Of a DNA stretch of 44,313 bases, positions 22,063-30,966 are shown piece after piece (position 1 is the first letter of the stretch; each line of letters begins with the position of its first letter). Position numbers and translations under genes: made by a program. This DNA comes from an uncultured Eubacteriales bacterium (GTDB lineage Bacteria > Bacillota > Clostridia > Oscillospirales > Oscillospiraceae): the NCBI GenBank assembly GCA_900551355.1, contig URVR01000001.1, positions 1-44,313 of the forward strand. Direction: 5' to 3'. The notes beneath the pieces were generated by a model. That model saw only the letters and a list, made by a program, of their open reading frames with translations. It did not search any database and had not been told where the DNA came from.

Positions 22063-23193
22063 ATGGAGCAGTATTTTTCCGCACCCGGCCGGGTAGAGCT
22101 GGGCGGCAATCACACCGACCACCAGCACGGCTGTGTGCTGGCCGCCGCCGTGGAGCTGGACCTGCGGGCGGCGGTGACGCCCAACGGCACCGGCACCATC
22201 CGGGTATTTTCCGACGGCTTTGCGCCCGCAGAGGTGGATATCGGCGGCTGGGACGTCCGCCCGGAGGAACGGAACACCACGGCGGCACTGGTGCGCGGCG
22301 TGGCGGCGCAGTTTGCCGCCCGGGGTGCGGCACTGTCCGGCGCGGACATCCGCGTGACCGGTCAGGTGCCGGTGGGGTCGGGGCTGTCCAGCTCCGCCGC
22401 CTTCGAGGTGCTGCTGGGCCGGGTGTTCAACGGCCTGTTCTGCGGCGGCGCCGTATCGGCGGAGGACATCGCCCGCATGGGTCAGGCGGCGGAGCGGGAC
22501 TACTTCGGCAAGCCCTGCGGTCTGATGGACCAGATGGCCTCCAGCGTGGAGGGGCTGGTGTACATGGACTTCGCCGACCCGACCCGGCCGGTGGTGGAGC
22601 GCATCGGCTGTGACCTCCGCCGCAGCGGATACCGCCTGTGCGTCGTGGACAGCGGGGCGGATCACGCCGATCTGACGGCGGACTACGCCGCCATACCGGA
22701 GGAGCTGCGGCAGGTGTGCCGCGTATTCGGAAGGGACGTCCTCCGGGAGGTGGACGAGGCCGCGTTCTATCGCCGTCTGCCGGAGGTGCGGGCGGCGGCG
22801 GGTGACCGGGCGGTGCTGCGGGCCATCCATGTCTTTGACGAGAACCGCCGGGCGAAGGCGGAGGCTGAGGCCCTGCGCCGCGGGGATCTCGGCGCGTTTC
22901 TGGCGCTGGTCAACGAGTCCGGCGCATCATCGTGGCAGTACCTCCAGAACGTGGCGGCGGCAGACCCGCGCCATCAGGCGCTGGCGCTGACGCTGGCCCT
23001 GTGCCGCCGGGCGCTGGCGGGACAGGGCGCCGTCCGGGTACACGGCGGCGGCTTCGCCGGCACGGCGCTGGCTTTCGTGCCGGAGACGCTGTGCCCGCAG
23101 TTCCAGCGTCAGGTGGAGCAGGCGCTGGGGGTAGACAGATGCCGTTTTTTGTCCGTCAGGAATCCCCTTGCCGGGAACGGTGAATACTGCTAA
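22063..23193 (+). CDS. galK: Galactokinase (GHMP kinase)
   Basis: 376 residues, the usual GalK length. It phosphorylates galactose to galactose-1-phosphate in the cytosol. Motif 1 is APGRVELGGNHTDHQHG, a variant common in Firmicutes of the classical GRVNLIGEHTDY. The ATP-binding motif is PVGSGLSSSAAF, and motif 3 is VHGGGFAGTAL. The GLMDQMASS segment provides the catalytic Asp. The start at 22063 has AGGAGG upstream. No galT or galE is adjacent; pyk follows with its own promoter, so galK may be monocistronic. Confidence 0.93.
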   Translation: MEQYFSAPGRVELGGNHTDHQHGCVLAAAVELDLRAAVTPNGTGTIRVFSDGFAPAEVDIGGWDVRPEERNTTAALVRGVAAQFAARGAALSGADIRVTGQVPVGSGLSSSAAFEVLLGRVFNGLFCGGAVSAEDIARMGQAAERDYFGKPCGLMDQMASSVEGLVYMDFADPTRPVVERIGCDLRRSGYRLCVVDSGADHADLTADYAAIPEELRQVCRVFGRDVLREVDEAAFYRRLPEVRAAAGDRAVLRAIHVFDENRRAKAEAEALRRGDLGAFLALVNESGASSWQYLQNVAAADPRHQALALTLALCRRALAGQGAVRVHGGGFAGTALAFVPETLCPQFQRQVEQALGVDRCRFLSVRNPLAGNGEYC

Positions 23194-23196
23194 AAT
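23168..23196 (+). promoter_or_regulatory. pyk promoter
   Basis: TTGCCG (23168-23173), 17 bases, TAAAAT (23191-23196); it begins within the last codons of galK. Confidence 0.65.
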
Positions 23197-23252
23197 AAGG
23201 TACATCCAAATGGAGCCAAACGCTTTCCCGCGTTGGAAAGGAGTTATATGCT

Positions 23253-24992
23253 ATGAGAAAGACCAAGATCGTCTGTACACTGGGGCCGGCCACCGACCGG
23301 GAGGGTGTGCTGCGGGACATGATGCTTGCGGGCATGAACGTGGCCCGCTTCAACTTCTCCCACGGCACCCATCCGGAGCACAAGGCGCGGCTGGACGCCG
23401 TAAAGGCTCTGCGGGAGGAGCTGGATCTGCCGGTGGCGGCCATGCTGGACACCAAAGGCCCGGAGGTGCGGCTGCGCAGCTTCAAAAACGGTGCCGTGGA
23501 ACTGACGGCGGGGCAGGAGTTCACCCTGACCACGGAGGACGTGGAGGGCGACGAGACCCGCTGCGCCATCACCTACGCCGCGCTGCCCCAGGACGTCAGC
23601 GCCGGGGACACCATCCTGCTGGACGACGGACTGGTGCGGCTGACGGTGCTGGAGACCACCGGCAAGACCATCCGCTGCCGGGTAGAGAACAGCGGCGCCA
23701 TGAAGGATCACAAGGGCGTCAACGTACCCGGCGTGTCCCTGTCCATGCCCTACATGAGCCAGCAGGATAAGGACGACATCCTGTTCGGCGTGGAGCAGGG
23801 CTTCGACTTCATCGCCGCCAGCTTCGTCCGCTGCGCCGCCGACATCCGGGACATCCGCCGGGTGCTGGACGCCGCCCACTCCCGGATGCGCATCATTGCC
23901 AAGATCGAGAACCAGGAGGGCGTCAGCAACCTGCGGGAGATCCTTGCGGAGGCGGACGGCGTCATGGTGGCCCGTGGCGACATGGGCGTGGAGATCGACT
24001 TTACGGAGATCCCCGCCATCCAGAAGGACACGATCGCCCAGTGCGTGGCCTGCGGCAAGCCGGTGATCACCGCCACCCAGATGCTGGACTCCATGATCGA
24101 GAATCCCCGGCCCACCCGTGCCGAGATCACCGACGTGGCCAACGCCATCTACGACGGCACCAGCGCCATCATGCTCTCCGGCGAGACGGCGGCGGGCAAG
24201 TACCCTGTGGAGGCCGTCAGGACCATGGACGCCATTGCCCGCAGGACGGAGAGCAGCATCGACTGCTCCCGGGCGGCGGTGCCTCCGGCCCGCACCCATC
24301 TGTCCGTGACGGCGGCCACGGCCCACGCCGCCTGCACCACGGCGGCGGACATCGGCGCCGACGCCATCCTGACGGTCAGCCAGGGGGGCATCACCGCCCA
24401 GATGGTCAGCCGGTTCCGGCCGGAGGCCACGGTGGTGGCGCTGCTGCTGGATCCCCAGATCCGCCGCCAGATGGCGCTTTACTGGGGGCTGGTGCCCATT
24501 ATGATGGAACGGGCGGACAACACCGATGAGATGGTGCGCTCCGCCATCGACACGGCGGAAAGGGCCGGCCTCGTGAAGCACGGCGATCTGGTGGTGGTCA
24601 CCGCCGGTGTGCCTGTGGGCGTGTCCGGCACCACCAATATGATCCGCATCGAGCAGGTGGGCGGCGCGCTGGTCAACGCCTCCGGCATCGGCGACCAGAC
24701 GGCCTCCGGCCCGCTGTGCGTCTGCCGCACGCCGGAGGAGGTGCCGGAGAAGTTCCACCCCGGCGACGTGCTGGTGGTGCCCTATACCAATAACGAGCTG
24801 CTGCCCTACATGAAGGAGGCGGCGGCGGTCATCAGCGAGGAGATCAGCGCCGAGGGCCATACGGCCACCGTGGGTCTGCTGCTGCACAAGCCGGTGATCA
24901 TCGGCGCGGTGCATGCCACCCGGCGGCTCCACGACGGTGTGCAGGTGTCCGTGGACTGCGCCCGGGGCATCGTGCAGGTCATGCCGCAGTAA
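23253..24992 (+). CDS. pyk: Pyruvate kinase with C-terminal swivelling domain
   Basis: 579 residues, matching the long Bacillus/Clostridium form. The final glycolytic step converts phosphoenolpyruvate and ADP to pyruvate and ATP. N-terminal MRKTKIVCTLGPATD, ARFNFSHGTH, the catalytic region IIAKIENQEGVSN, metal-binding MVARGDMGVEI and the TATQMLDSM helix are present. From about residue 475 a PEP-utilising-enzyme-type domain follows (ALVNASGIGDQTASGPLCV). AAAGGAG lies upstream of the start. proC follows after 16 nt in the same operon. Confidence 0.96.
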   Translation: MRKTKIVCTLGPATDREGVLRDMMLAGMNVARFNFSHGTHPEHKARLDAVKALREELDLPVAAMLDTKGPEVRLRSFKNGAVELTAGQEFTLTTEDVEGDETRCAITYAALPQDVSAGDTILLDDGLVRLTVLETTGKTIRCRVENSGAMKDHKGVNVPGVSLSMPYMSQQDKDDILFGVEQGFDFIAASFVRCAADIRDIRRVLDAAHSRMRIIAKIENQEGVSNLREILAEADGVMVARGDMGVEIDFTEIPAIQKDTIAQCVACGKPVITATQMLDSMIENPRPTRAEITDVANAIYDGTSAIMLSGETAAGKYPVEAVRTMDAIARRTESSIDCSRAAVPPARTHLSVTAATAHAACTTAADIGADAILTVSQGGITAQMVSRFRPEATVVALLLDPQIRRQMALYWGLVPIMMERADNTDEMVRSAIDTAERAGLVKHGDLVVVTAGVPVGVSGTTNMIRIEQVGGALVNASGIGDQTASGPLCVCRTPEEVPEKFHPGDVLVVPYTNNELLPYMKEAAAVISEEISAEGHTATVGLLLHKPVIIGAVHATRRLHDGVQVSVDCARGIVQVMPQ

Positions 24993-25008
24993 AGAGGAGG
25001 AGACGCAT

Positions 25009-25794
25009 ATGGTCATCGGATTCATCGGGCTGGGCAATATGGCCGCCGCCATGGTGCGGGGCATCGCGGCGGCGCAGCTGGAGGGCGTGACCCTCTGCGG
25101 CCACAACCCCCATCCGGAAAAGGCGAAGGCGCTGACGGAGAGCTGCGGCCTGCGGCTGTGCGCCTCCAATGCGGAGGTGCTGTCCGCCAGCGACGTGGTG
25201 GTGCTGGCGGTAAAGCCCCAGATCCTGGAGGGCGTGCTGGCGGAGATCGCGCCGCAGGCGGCAGGCAGGCTGTTCCTGTCCGTAGCGGCCGGCAAGGAAC
25301 TGGCGTGGCTGGAGGCCCGGCTGGGGCATGAGGCCATCATCCGCGCCATGCCCAACATCAATGCCGTGGTAGGCGCGTCCGTCACCGGCTGGTGCGCCAA
25401 CGACGCAGCCGACACGGCCCAGCGGGAGCTGGCCGCCCGGCTGCTGGGCACTTTCGGCACGGCGGTGGAGGTGCCGGAGAGGTTCATGGGCATCGTGGGC
25501 GCCATCGGCGGCGCCGCCCCGGCGTACACCTATCTCTACATCAACGCGCTGGCGGAGGCGGCGGTGCAGGCCGGTATGCCCAAGGGCATGGCGGTGGAGA
25601 TCGCCGCCGCCATGGCGGAGGGCAGCGGCCGCATGGTGCGTCTGTCCGAACGGCACCCCTGGGCGCTGATCGACCAGGTCACGTCCCCCGGCGGCACCAC
25701 GGTAGAAGGGCTGCTGGCGCTCCAGCAGGGCGGCTTTGAGTCCGCCGTTCACGCGGCGGTGCAGGCCGTGCTGGAAAAGGACAAACGGATGTAG
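25009..25794 (+). CDS. proC: Pyrroline-5-carboxylate reductase
   Basis: 261 residues starting at 25009 with GAGGAGGAG upstream. NAD(P)H-dependent last step of proline synthesis. The Rossmann motif MVIGFIGLGNMAAAMVRG is at the N-terminus; VVLAVKPQ, RAMPNINAVVGAS and the dimerisation helix SPGGTTVEGLLALQQGGFE are family hallmarks. It is cotranscribed with pyk, 16 nt apart, and followed by a terminator. Confidence 0.95.
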   Translation: MVIGFIGLGNMAAAMVRGIAAAQLEGVTLCGHNPHPEKAKALTESCGLRLCASNAEVLSASDVVVLAVKPQILEGVLAEIAPQAAGRLFLSVAAGKELAWLEARLGHEAIIRAMPNINAVVGASVTGWCANDAADTAQRELAARLLGTFGTAVEVPERFMGIVGAIGGAAPAYTYLYINALAEAAVQAGMPKGMAVEIAAAMAEGSGRMVRLSERHPWALIDQVTSPGGTTVEGLLALQQGGFESAVHAAVQAVLEKDKRM

Positions 25795-25800
25795 CAAAAC

Positions 25801-25837
25801 GGCGGCGCTGCGGCTATCTGCGGCGCCGTCATTTTTT
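25801..25837 (+). terminator. Terminator of the pyk-proC operon
   Basis: The stem GGCGGCGC/GCGCCGTC, extended by inner pairs (25801-25830), is followed by ATTTTTT (25831-25837). Confidence 0.85.
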
Positions 25838-25881
25838 CGGCGGAACGGACATACTACCAAAAAACAAAGGAGGCATGCGCC

Positions 25882-26856
25882 ATGTGTACGGCGGCGGCAT
25901 ATCTGACAAAGGACTTCTACTTCGGGCGGAATCTGGACTACGAGCGCTCCTTCGGGGAGAGCGTGGTCATCACGCCCCGCCGGTGGCCCCTGCCCCGGCG
26001 GCACGGCGCCGCGCTGGAGACGCACTACGCCATGATCGGCATGGCCTGCATGGCGGACGGCTTTCCCCTGTACTATGACGCGGTGAACGAAAAGGGCCTG
26101 TGCATCGCGGGGCTGAACTTCGTGGACAGCGCGGTGTACCGCCCGGTACGGGAGGGCGCGGAGAACGTGGCCCAGTTCGAGCTGATCCCCTGGCTGCTGG
26201 GGCGCTGCGCCACGCTGGCGGAGGCCCGGGCGCTGCTGGCGCGCACCAGCATCACCGACACGCCGTTCTGCGACGGTCTGCCGGCGGCGCGGCTCCACTG
26301 GATGGTCGCCGACCGCACCGGCTGCATCGCGGTGGAGCCGGTGGCCGACGGTCTCCAGGTCTACGACGATCCGGCATGGGTGCTGACCAACGAGCCGCCA
26401 TTCCCCATGCAGCTGTTCGCCCTGAACAACTACGCCCAGCTGTCGCCGGAGCCGCCGGTGAACCGATTCGCGCCGGAGCTGCCGCTGGCGGCGTACAGCC
26501 GGGGCATGGGCGCCATGGGCCTGCCGGGGGATCTGTCCTCCCAGTCCCGGTTCGTGCGGACAGCCTTTGTCCGGGCCAACTCCCTCTCCGGCGACGGCGA
26601 GGCGGAGAGCCTGAGCCAGCTGTTCCACATTCTGGGCGCGGCGGCGCAGCAGCGGGGCTGCTGCCGCCTGTCTGACGGCGCCTGCGAGCGGACGCTGTAC
26701 ACCGGCTGCTGCAATGCCGACCGTGGCGTGTACTACTACACCACCTACGACAACAGCCAGATCACTGCCGTGGACATGCACCGCGCCGATCTGGACGGCG
26801 ACGCACCGGTGAGCTATCCGCTGCTGACGGACATGCGGATATACCGGCAGAACTGA
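25882..26856 (+). CDS. bsh: Bile salt hydrolase (choloylglycine hydrolase)
   Basis: 324-residue Ntn hydrolase that cleaves the amide of glycine- or taurine-conjugated bile acids. After Met removal the nucleophile is Cys2 (MCTAAAY). The other catalytic residues align with the C. perfringens enzyme: R16, D19, N79 (AGLNF), N170 (VLTN) and R223 (SQSRFVR). The selectivity loop reads YSRGMGAMGLPGD, with SRG at 206-208, a pattern associated with taurine preference in lactobacilli. No signal peptide, so intracellular. AAAGGAGG is eight bases upstream. No terminator follows; the 3' end abuts a truncated gene on the other strand. Confidence 0.93.
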   Translation: MCTAAAYLTKDFYFGRNLDYERSFGESVVITPRRWPLPRRHGAALETHYAMIGMACMADGFPLYYDAVNEKGLCIAGLNFVDSAVYRPVREGAENVAQFELIPWLLGRCATLAEARALLARTSITDTPFCDGLPAARLHWMVADRTGCIAVEPVADGLQVYDDPAWVLTNEPPFPMQLFALNNYAQLSPEPPVNRFAPELPLAAYSRGMGAMGLPGDLSSQSRFVRTAFVRANSLSGDGEAESLSQLFHILGAAAQQRGCCRLSDGACERTLYTGCCNADRGVYYYTTYDNSQITAVDMHRADLDGDAPVSYPLLTDMRIYRQN

Positions 26857-27081
26857 CAGAAGGAGGAGGATCAGCGCCGTGGGGTCGGTAACGCTGAAGA
26901 TGACCAGCCAGAGGATGTTATGGCCGAAGGAGCCTGCCACCGCGCCGCTGAAGGTGTACAGACCCGACACGGCAAAGGCAAACACACAGGCGACGTCCCG
27001 CCAGTTGTGCTCGATCTTGTGCCAGTTGGTAGAGGTGCCGATGAGACTGTCATAGAATTCCTTTAGTGACTGCTCTGCCAT
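26857..27081 (-). pseudogene. 5' fragment of a membrane protein gene, truncated at the bsh 3' end
   Basis: From an ATG at 27081 with GGAAGGAG upstream the frame encodes MAEQSLKEFYDSLIGTSTNW, then HKIEHNWRDVACVFAFAVSG, and two hydrophobic segments ending ILLLLSVL. It then runs straight into the antisense of bsh without a stop. The start, ribosome site and membrane-like composition suggest a real gene that lost its 3' part, with the junction near 26857-26875. I do not recognise the family. The plus-strand sequence from 26857 to 27268 holds no other gene that I can support. Confidence 0.5.
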
Positions 27082-27268
27082 AGCATGTACTCCTTCCTGC
27101 TTCTCTCTGATGAGGGTTGGGACAAATTTGCTTTTGGGACACAGCTTTTGCGATGTGACCGCGGATCCTTTCCAGCGATAACGGCCGGGGCGCCTATCTC
27201 CCGATCGTTATAACCTTGTCAATCTTTATAGCAAAATCCGTTGTTTCGTTTTACGGATCCTTCTTCTC

Positions 27269-27297
27269 TTGCTCACAGCAGCTTGATGTGCTATAGT
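27269..27297 (+). promoter_or_regulatory. Promoter upstream of the rpoN remnant
   Basis: TTGCTC (27269-27274), a 17-base spacer, TATAGT (27292-27297). It could drive the remnant and the transporter behind it. Confidence 0.55.
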
Positions 27298-27350
27298 AGG
27301 CGTGTATTGTCCGCGCGCCGGCGCGGCGCCCGGTGTGACACATCGCCGGC

Positions 27351-27725
27351 ATGCGCGGTCGTCGGCCTGTTTCTCCTAACATGGTGCAGTCCATCTCCGT
27401 GCTGCAGATGGATTCCATCGAGCTGGAGGCCTTTGTGGCCGGCTCCGTGGAGTCCAATCCCATGCTGGAATACCTGCCCCCGCCGTCCTCCCACATCGCG
27501 GAGCTGCAGCGGAAGCACCGGTGGATGTCCGCCGGCTCCTCCGGCACCTATCTGGAGGAGCTGGGCCGTGAGCAGTACGGAGCCATCGCCAAGGCGCTGT
27601 CCGTCCCCGCCGCCCAGGTGAGCCGGGCCGCTCAGGAGATCCGGCGGCTGGATCCCCGCCCCGGCGCCAGCTTCGGCAAGGTGGCGGTGCCCGCCAAACT
27701 GAACAGGATGGTATCTGACCTATGA
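27351..27725 (+). pseudogene. rpoN: Internally deleted, truncated sigma-54 gene
   Basis: A 124-residue product. Residues 7-41 match region I of RpoN (SPNMVQSISVLQMDSIELEAF and VESNPMLEY). After a short bridge, residues 66-110 match part of the core-binding domain (YLEELGREQYGAIAKALSV, EIRRLDPRPGASFGK). Most of the core-binding region, the helix-turn-helix and the RpoN box are missing, so it cannot act as a normal sigma factor. Its stop overlaps the transporter ATG (ATGA). Whether it is a decaying remnant or a retained coupling peptide is unclear. The first codon may lie upstream; 27351 is the first ATG in frame. Confidence 0.72.
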
Positions 27726-29080
27726 ATGTAACGATTTTTGCAGCGATCCTCTTTGTCATCACCTATGTCCTGATGTTCGCCTTCCAGAAGATCCGCCCCT
27801 ATGTGGCGGTGCTGTCTGCGGTGATCTTCGTGGTGGTGGGCAGCACCGGTATCTTTCCGGACTTCCGCTACACCGTGGGCGACGCCCTCGGGCAGATCGA
27901 CTGGAACGTGATCCTGATGATCACCGGCACCATGGGCACGGTGTTTCTGTTCATCGAGTCCAAAATGCCCCAGCGGATGAGCGACATCCTCGTCTCCCAT
28001 ATCCACAGCGTCAAGTGGCTGGTGGTGGTGCTGTCCCTGTTCGCCGGCGTGATCTCCGCCTTCGTGGACAACGTGGCCACGGTGCTGATGGTGGCGCCGG
28101 TGGCGCTGGCTCTGTGCAAAAAGCTGCACATCTCCCCGGTGCCGGCCATCATCTGCATCGCCATCTCCTCCAACCTGCAGGGCGCCGCCACGCTGGTGGG
28201 CGACACCACGTCCATCCTGCTGGCCAAGGCCGCAGGCCTGGACTTCATGGACTTCTTCTTCGTGGACGGCAGGCCCGGCATGTTCTGGGTCACAGAGTGC
28301 GGCGCACTGCTGAGCGCCCTCATCATCCTCTGGTTCTTCCGGGAGGAGAATGCCGCCATCGATCTGCATGACCGCACGCCGGTGGAGGACAAGGGCCCCA
28401 CCCGGCTGCTGTGCCTGACCGTTGCATCACTGATCGCCGTCTCCTTCATCCCCTACCAGTCGGCGGCGCAGCCCGGCCAGTTCTATAAGCCGGAGATCAC
28501 CAACGGCCTGATCTGCATGTTCTTCTTCGTGATCGGCCTCATCCGCGAGGTGCGGCGCTCCGGCAGCCGGGAGATCATCGGCCGGGCCATACTGGAGATC
28601 GACTTCTACACCCTGGCCCTGCTGGCCGGTCTGTTCGTGGTCATCGGCGGCATCAGCCGCGCCGGCATTATCGACCTGCTGGGCACCGCCCTGGCCGGCA
28701 TCAGCGGCGATGGCTCCCGCGGCTCCGTCTTCATCGTCTACACCGTCATCGTGTGGATGTCCGTGGCCTGCTCCGCCTTCATCGACAACATTCCCTACAC
28801 CGCCACCATGCTGCCTGTGGTGGCCGTGGTCACGGAGCGGCTCAGCGCCGCCGGCGGCCTGGCGGTGGAGCCGAATCTGATGTACTTCGGCCTGCTGGTG
28901 GGCGCCACACTGGGCGGCAACCTGACCCCCATCGGTGCCAGCGCCAACATCGCCGGCATCGGCATCCTCCGCAAGGAGGGCTACTCCGTCAGCTCCGGCA
29001 CGTTCATGAAATTCGGTGTGCCCTTCACGCTGGCGGCGGTCATCTCCGGCTATCTGCTGGTCTGGCTGATCTGGATGTGA
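27722..29080 (+). CDS. ArsB/NhaD-type ion transporter (IT superfamily)
   Basis: 452-residue membrane protein with about eleven hydrophobic helices, resembling the ArsB/NhaD/citrate transporter group. Characteristic segments are VISAFVDNVATVLMVAPVAL and, in the second half, CSAFIDNIPYTATMLPVV with GATLGGNLTPIGASANI, the paired motifs of NhaD-like Na+/H+ antiporters and arsenite permeases. The transported ion is not determined by sequence. Its ATG overlaps the stop of the rpoN remnant, and its own ribosome site (AGGATGG, 13 bases away) is weak, so translation may depend on reading through that remnant. Confidence 0.85.
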   Translation: MNVTIFAAILFVITYVLMFAFQKIRPYVAVLSAVIFVVVGSTGIFPDFRYTVGDALGQIDWNVILMITGTMGTVFLFIESKMPQRMSDILVSHIHSVKWLVVVLSLFAGVISAFVDNVATVLMVAPVALALCKKLHISPVPAIICIAISSNLQGAATLVGDTTSILLAKAAGLDFMDFFFVDGRPGMFWVTECGALLSALIILWFFREENAAIDLHDRTPVEDKGPTRLLCLTVASLIAVSFIPYQSAAQPGQFYKPEITNGLICMFFFVIGLIREVRRSGSREIIGRAILEIDFYTLALLAGLFVVIGGISRAGIIDLLGTALAGISGDGSRGSVFIVYTVIVWMSVACSAFIDNIPYTATMLPVVAVVTERLSAAGGLAVEPNLMYFGLLVGATLGGNLTPIGASANIAGIGILRKEGYSVSSGTFMKFGVPFTLAAVISGYLLVWLIWM

Positions 29081-29104
29081 CCGGTCATACCCCGATACGC
29101 AAAA

Positions 29105-29138
29105 GAGCACACCCGCGGCAAAAGCCGCGGGTGTGCTC
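29105..29138. terminator. Bidirectional terminator
   Basis: Perfect 15-bp stem GAGCACACCCGCGGC with its complement and an AAAA loop, followed by CTTTATT on the plus strand, between the converging transporter and glycoside hydrolase genes. Confidence 0.9.
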
Positions 29139-29162
29139 CTTTATTATATAGTAGACCGCCGC

Positions 29163-30839
29163 TCAGCGCAGCGCGCCGATGATGCTCTGGTACTTGTTGA
29201 TGTCCGAGCCGCCGTTCCACGTCATGAAGCCGCCGGTGCAGCCGGTGTCCCGCAGGGCCTGGACCTCCGCCGCCACCTCTGCCTCGCCGTAGGTGTTGTA
29301 CGGCTCCCACAGGGCGTTGTACGCCTGGATCCAGGTGCGCACCGCGCCGGGAGAGGCCGTCTCCGTCTGACGCTCCGCCGCCGCCGCGCCGAACATGTGC
29401 ACCGTGTCGTAGGGGTGCTCCCAGGGCTTGTAGTCGCCCCGGGCACTGTAATGGTCGGGATAGGGCATGCCGGAAATGGCGTCCACCGCCGCGCTGATGG
29501 CCGGCCAGTACTGGCCGCAGGCGGTGACATAGGGGTTGGCGCACTCGCCAAACACGTCGCCGGACAGATAGTACCCGGCACCATGGAGCCGCTCCGCCGC
29601 GTACAGCAGGAACCGCTGCACCGCCTGGGCCTTGCTCTCACCGTAGGTGTTGCGGTAGTCGATGGTGCCGGCCTTCTCGTAGTTATACGCCCCGTCGGGG
29701 AAGCGGATATAGTCGAACTGGATCTCGTTGAAGCCCAGCGCTGCCGCCTCCAGCGCCAGATCCACCTTGTACTGCCACACCGTGCGGTCGTAGGCGCTGG
29801 GCCAGTACATATGGCTGATCTGCAGGGGCGTGCCGCTCAGGTCGCAGATGACCTGCTCCGGGTGATCCGCCGCCAGATGGGCGTCGTTGAACACGGTGAT
29901 GCGGCCGATGAGATAGTATCCCGCGTCCTTCAGCTTCTGAACGTTGGCCCGGAAGCCCTCCATGGTGTCCATGGCCGCCGCATAGGCCGACGGACTGTAC
30001 TGCTGCATCACCGGCGAGGCGTAGGACACGGCGGTGCCGTCCACGATGTCCACCACAAAGGCGTTGACGCCGCTGCCCTCCGCCACCCGAAGGTAGCTGT
30101 CGGCGTACTGGACAGCCGAGCCGTTGAGATACAGCGCCCGCACCTCGTCAGGCATGTCGTTGCCGGCGATGGGGCCCTTCTCCACGGGATAGTAGTCCAG
30201 TCCCGCCGCGTCGCCGCCGCCCCAGCTGTCGCCCCGGGAGGCGTGGAGCTGATACAGCGTCTCGTCATACTGGGCCAGCGCTTCCTCCTCCGTCATGCGG
30301 ACGTTGGCGGCGGCGATATAGCCCTCGCCCCGGTCGCAGGAGACGCGCCAGCGCAGCACCTCGCCGTCCTCATCCAGCCCGTCAAAGCCGGTGACTGTCA
30401 GGGCCATGCCCTTTTCCACGGCGCAGCCGGGTACGGCCCCCGTCTCATCCAGCAGGCTCATGCCCCGCAGGGCGTACACCGTCTCCACCTGCACCGCGTC
30501 CTCATAGCGGTCGGTCAGGTGCTGCTTCTCCAGCAGGACATACGTCTCGCCGTTGACCACCCGGACACAGGTGCCGTCGCTGTCCAGATCCGCCAGCACA
30601 TAGTGCACCTCCGCGCCCCGGGTCAGGGAACCCAGCACCGTCCCCTCCTCGTCATATACCAGGGCGGACGCCTCAGGCGACGCCACATACCCCACCGCCG
30701 TCTCCGGCGCCGGAGGCGGCAGCTGCTGACGATAGATATACACACCCAGACAGGCCAGTCCCGCCAGACACAGCAGGACGATGATGATCCCCGCCGCGCT
30801 GCCCTTTCTGCCGGCTCTCTCTTTTGTTGACATAAGCAT
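29163..30839 (-). CDS. Membrane-anchored putative glycoside hydrolase (DUF4015)
   Basis: 558 residues. A short basic N-terminus precedes one transmembrane helix (about 18-37, IIIVLLCLAGLACLGVYIY), so the rest is outside the cell. An SH3-like beta-rich region (about 45-190) is followed by a TIM-barrel-like domain matching the DUF4015 putative glycoside hydrolase family: VNAFVVDIVDG, LGFNEIQFDYIRFPDG, YLSGDVFGECA and GFMTWNGGSD. The Asp and Glu residues in these blocks are the likely catalytic ones. The start is 30839 or the ATG at 30833. A promoter (TAGAAA, 17 bases, TATAAT at 30880-30875) lies upstream. It is divergent from the dockerin gene. Confidence 0.85.
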   Translation of the reverse strand: MLMSTKERAGRKGSAAGIIIVLLCLAGLACLGVYIYRQQLPPPAPETAVGYVASPEASALVYDEEGTVLGSLTRGAEVHYVLADLDSDGTCVRVVNGETYVLLEKQHLTDRYEDAVQVETVYALRGMSLLDETGAVPGCAVEKGMALTVTGFDGLDEDGEVLRWRVSCDRGEGYIAAANVRMTEEEALAQYDETLYQLHASRGDSWGGGDAAGLDYYPVEKGPIAGNDMPDEVRALYLNGSAVQYADSYLRVAEGSGVNAFVVDIVDGTAVSYASPVMQQYSPSAYAAAMDTMEGFRANVQKLKDAGYYLIGRITVFNDAHLAADHPEQVICDLSGTPLQISHMYWPSAYDRTVWQYKVDLALEAAALGFNEIQFDYIRFPDGAYNYEKAGTIDYRNTYGESKAQAVQRFLLYAAERLHGAGYYLSGDVFGECANPYVTACGQYWPAISAAVDAISGMPYPDHYSARGDYKPWEHPYDTVHMFGAAAAERQTETASPGAVRTWIQAYNALWEPYNTYGEAEVAAEVQALRDTGCTGGFMTWNGGSDINKYQSIIGALR

Positions 30840-30874
30840 AGCTCTCCTTGTGCTCCTTTGATATCGTGCAGGTC

Positions 30875-30903
30875 ATTATACGCTATTTCACGCCGTATTT
30901 CTA
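30875..30903 (-). promoter_or_regulatory. Promoter of the DUF4015 gene
   Basis: On the minus strand TAGAAA (30903-30898), 17 bases, TATAAT (30880-30875). Confidence 0.7.
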
Positions 30904-30966
30904 CCCAAATGTTGTGGTGCTGCTGACAAATTTTTCATATTTTTTGTGTTTCTCCCGGTTTTCAGG

